Assembly (NCBI GenBank): GCA_021815925.1
Contig: JAKAZL010000023.1
Location: forward strand, 1-33,736
From: Pseudomonadota bacterium
GTDB lineage: Bacteria; Pseudomonadota; Gammaproteobacteria; Steroidobacterales; Steroidobacteraceae
DNA: 33,736 nt
Reading direction: 5' to 3'
The position numbers were made by a program, and so were the translations under genes. Positions within the stretch are counted from its first letter, which is position 1, and every line of letters begins with the position of its first letter. The notes below the pieces were generated by a model that was not told the DNA's origin, ran no database searches, and worked only from the letters and a program-made list of their open reading frames with translations. Of the stretch, positions 33,222-33,736 are shown piece by piece.

Positions 33222-33433
33222 GGCGGATGGCGCTCCTTTGGTCTACGAAGCTCGGCTTGCATACTGCTCTCCCCGGCATTGATGCAGCATCTTCCGCAAC
33301 GCGGCGAGCGCCCGCAAGAGGATGCCCTGGGCCCGCGGGTCGGGCCGACCCGCTCCCCAGCCATCAGAGCGTGACCAGCCACGCAAGAGAATTGCCAGGA
33401 GCCACCTGGATTCCTTAATATCGCGGAACCCGT
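33222..33433. other. Intergenic region with one hairpin and the tRNA promoter
   Basis: This 212-base gap between the LOG start and the tRNA holds no believable gene. GCGGGTCG at 33335-33342 pairs perfectly with CGACCCGC at 33346-33353 across a 3-base loop. It has no T-run and no gene ends at it, so its role is open. Confidence 0.5.
33392..33421 (+). promoter_or_regulatory. Promoter of the tRNA-Gly gene
   Basis: TTGCCA (33392-33397) and TAATAT (33416-33421) are 18 bases apart, with a GC-rich discriminator (CGCGG) after the -10. The mature tRNA begins 13 bases after the -10. A GC-rich discriminator is typical of stringently controlled stable-RNA promoters. Confidence 0.6.
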
Positions 33434-33507
33434 GCGGGTGTAGTTCAATGGTAGAACTGCAGCTTCCCAAGCTGCTAACGTGGGTTCGATTCCCATCACC
33501 CGCTCCA
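33434..33507 (+). tRNA. tRNA-Gly, anticodon CCC
   Basis: The 74-base cloverleaf includes an encoded CCA end. The acceptor GCGGGTG (33434-33440) pairs with CACCCGC (33497-33503), and the discriminator base is T. The D arm begins GTTC and closes with GAAC. The anticodon stem GCAGC/GCTGC holds the loop TTCCCAA, so the anticodon is CCC and reads GGG codons. The T arm has GGTTCGATTCC. The sequence closely follows E. coli glyU. tRNA-Gly genes are common integration sites, and the downstream DNA has phased repeats (next entries). Confidence 0.95.
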
Positions 33508-33514
33508 TCTCCTT

Positions 33515-33539
33515 GGCAACGCCAGGCAAGCTGCGGCAA
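33515..33539 (+). repeat. Three GGCAA repeats at a 10-base period
   Basis: GGCAA starts at 33515, 33525 and 33535, and again out of phase at 33550. A 10-base period puts the copies on one face of the helix, as in binding arrays for recombination or regulatory proteins. Confidence 0.55.
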
Positions 33540-33549
33540 TCGCCGCAGC
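33530..33549 (+). terminator. Hairpin after tRNA-Gly, possible terminator
   Basis: GCTGCGGC (33530-33537) pairs perfectly with GCCGCAGC (33542-33549) across the loop AATC, 23 bases after the tRNA CCA. The stem is strong but is followed by GGCAAAG, not a T-run, so it may stop or process the tRNA precursor. It overlaps the GGCAA array. Confidence 0.4.
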
Positions 33550-33611
33550 GGCAAAGTTCTGATTGCTTGGGAAATTCCATGGCCAGCGCCCGTTCCTGCT
33601 GGCACGGGTCG

Positions 33612-33636
33612 TTGCCGTGGATTGCCGGGCATTGCC
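33612..33636 (-). repeat. Three TTGCC repeats at a 10-base period, inverse of the GGCAA array
   Basis: TTGCC starts at 33612, 33622 and 33632, each preceded by G or A. TTGCC is the reverse complement of GGCAA, so the two triplets form an inverted pair of helically phased arrays with about 72 bases between them. Confidence 0.55.
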
Positions 33637-33655
33637 CCAGCATTCGCACCCATCG

Positions 33656-33690
33656 TCGCACTTGACTCGGACCGCATACTCCAAGTGCGA
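33656..33690. repeat. Inverted repeat with 9-base arms
   Basis: TCGCACTTG (33656-33664) and CAAGTGCGA (33682-33690) are perfect inverted copies with 17 bases between. A further partial left arm, ATTCGCAC at 33642-33649, matches the inverse of GTGCGAAT at 33685-33692. It could be an operator or a recombination site. Confidence 0.4.
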
Positions 33691-33736
33691 ATCGGAGGCT
33701 GCGAGCGCCCCCGCAACTCGTCGCAAAGCAACGCAT

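Larger units (their letters stand above)
33508..33736. other. Gene-free stretch after the tRNA with repeats
   Basis: No open frame here looks coding in composition or family. The stretch appears less GC-rich than the genes to its left. It holds phased GGCAA and TTGCC repeats, one hairpin and one longer inverted repeat, listed separately. It could be the left edge of an integrated element or the start of a regulatory region for a gene beyond the window. Confidence 0.5.

Noticed and set aside
33218-33736. Open frame of 172 codons on the minus strand containing MGIEPT and LPLNYTR.
   Set aside because: It is antisense to the tRNA-Gly gene. This peptide is a well-known false translation of reverse-strand tRNA-Gly, and the rest has no coding character.

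Overview
The window is very GC-rich, densely packed bacterial DNA. Genes are short-spaced, many start codons overlap the previous stop (ATGA or GTGA), and several convergent genes end within 0 to 3 bases of each other. The gene families (Bat/MoxR operon, KMO-kynureninase branch of NAD synthesis, DUF2884 and DUF6763-like proteins, TrmB, LOG protein, a regulated orphan cis-prenyltransferase operon) suggest a gammaproteobacterium near Xanthomonadales, Nevskiales or Steroidobacterales. That placement is an inference; the window holds no rRNA. I see no insertion sequence, transposase, CRISPR array or prophage gene.

Left part (1-10454): an outer-membrane beta-barrel-like gene points left. Three small housekeeping-type genes (DUF1697, DUF962/Mpo1-like, GFA-like) point right. 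After a GC hairpin comes an apparently single transcription unit: ECF sigma factor, small membrane protein (candidate anti-sigma factor), an unusual lipoprotein-beta-solenoid-multi-TM-RDD fusion, an RND adaptor, an RND pump and a DUF2884-like lipoprotein. The first five genes overlap or abut; the last follows after 27 bases.

Middle (10455-20625): a DUF3857/transglutaminase-like exported protein, possibly with a frameshifted C-terminus, points left. Next is a two-gene module of an uncharacterised protein and a ribbon-helix-helix-like regulator, whose start is preceded by three contiguous 8-bp GTAC-centred boxes, arranged like MetJ met boxes. Diverging from it is a complete seven-gene MoxR-Bat operon (moxR, DUF58, DUF4381, two VWA proteins, TPR protein, BatD). 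The second VWA protein has lost the first MIDAS aspartate.

Right part (20629-33736): pyrE, an AmpG-type MFS permease overlapping a small Rieske protein, a DUF6763-like protein and MarC. Then a six-gene leftward operon reads emrA-like, emrB-like, kynU, kmo, rhodanese, trmB, tying an efflux pump to kynurenine metabolism. Facing it across a short regulatory region is a rightward operon of membrane protein, winged-helix regulator and UppS-like cis-prenyltransferase, with a good sigma70 promoter and a dyad that could serve both directions. A LOG-family gene and a tRNA-Gly(CCC) gene close the window. The last 229 bases, downstream of the tRNA, carry no convincing gene. They hold helically phased GGCAA repeats and inverted TTGCC repeats, which may mark the edge of a tRNA-integrated element.
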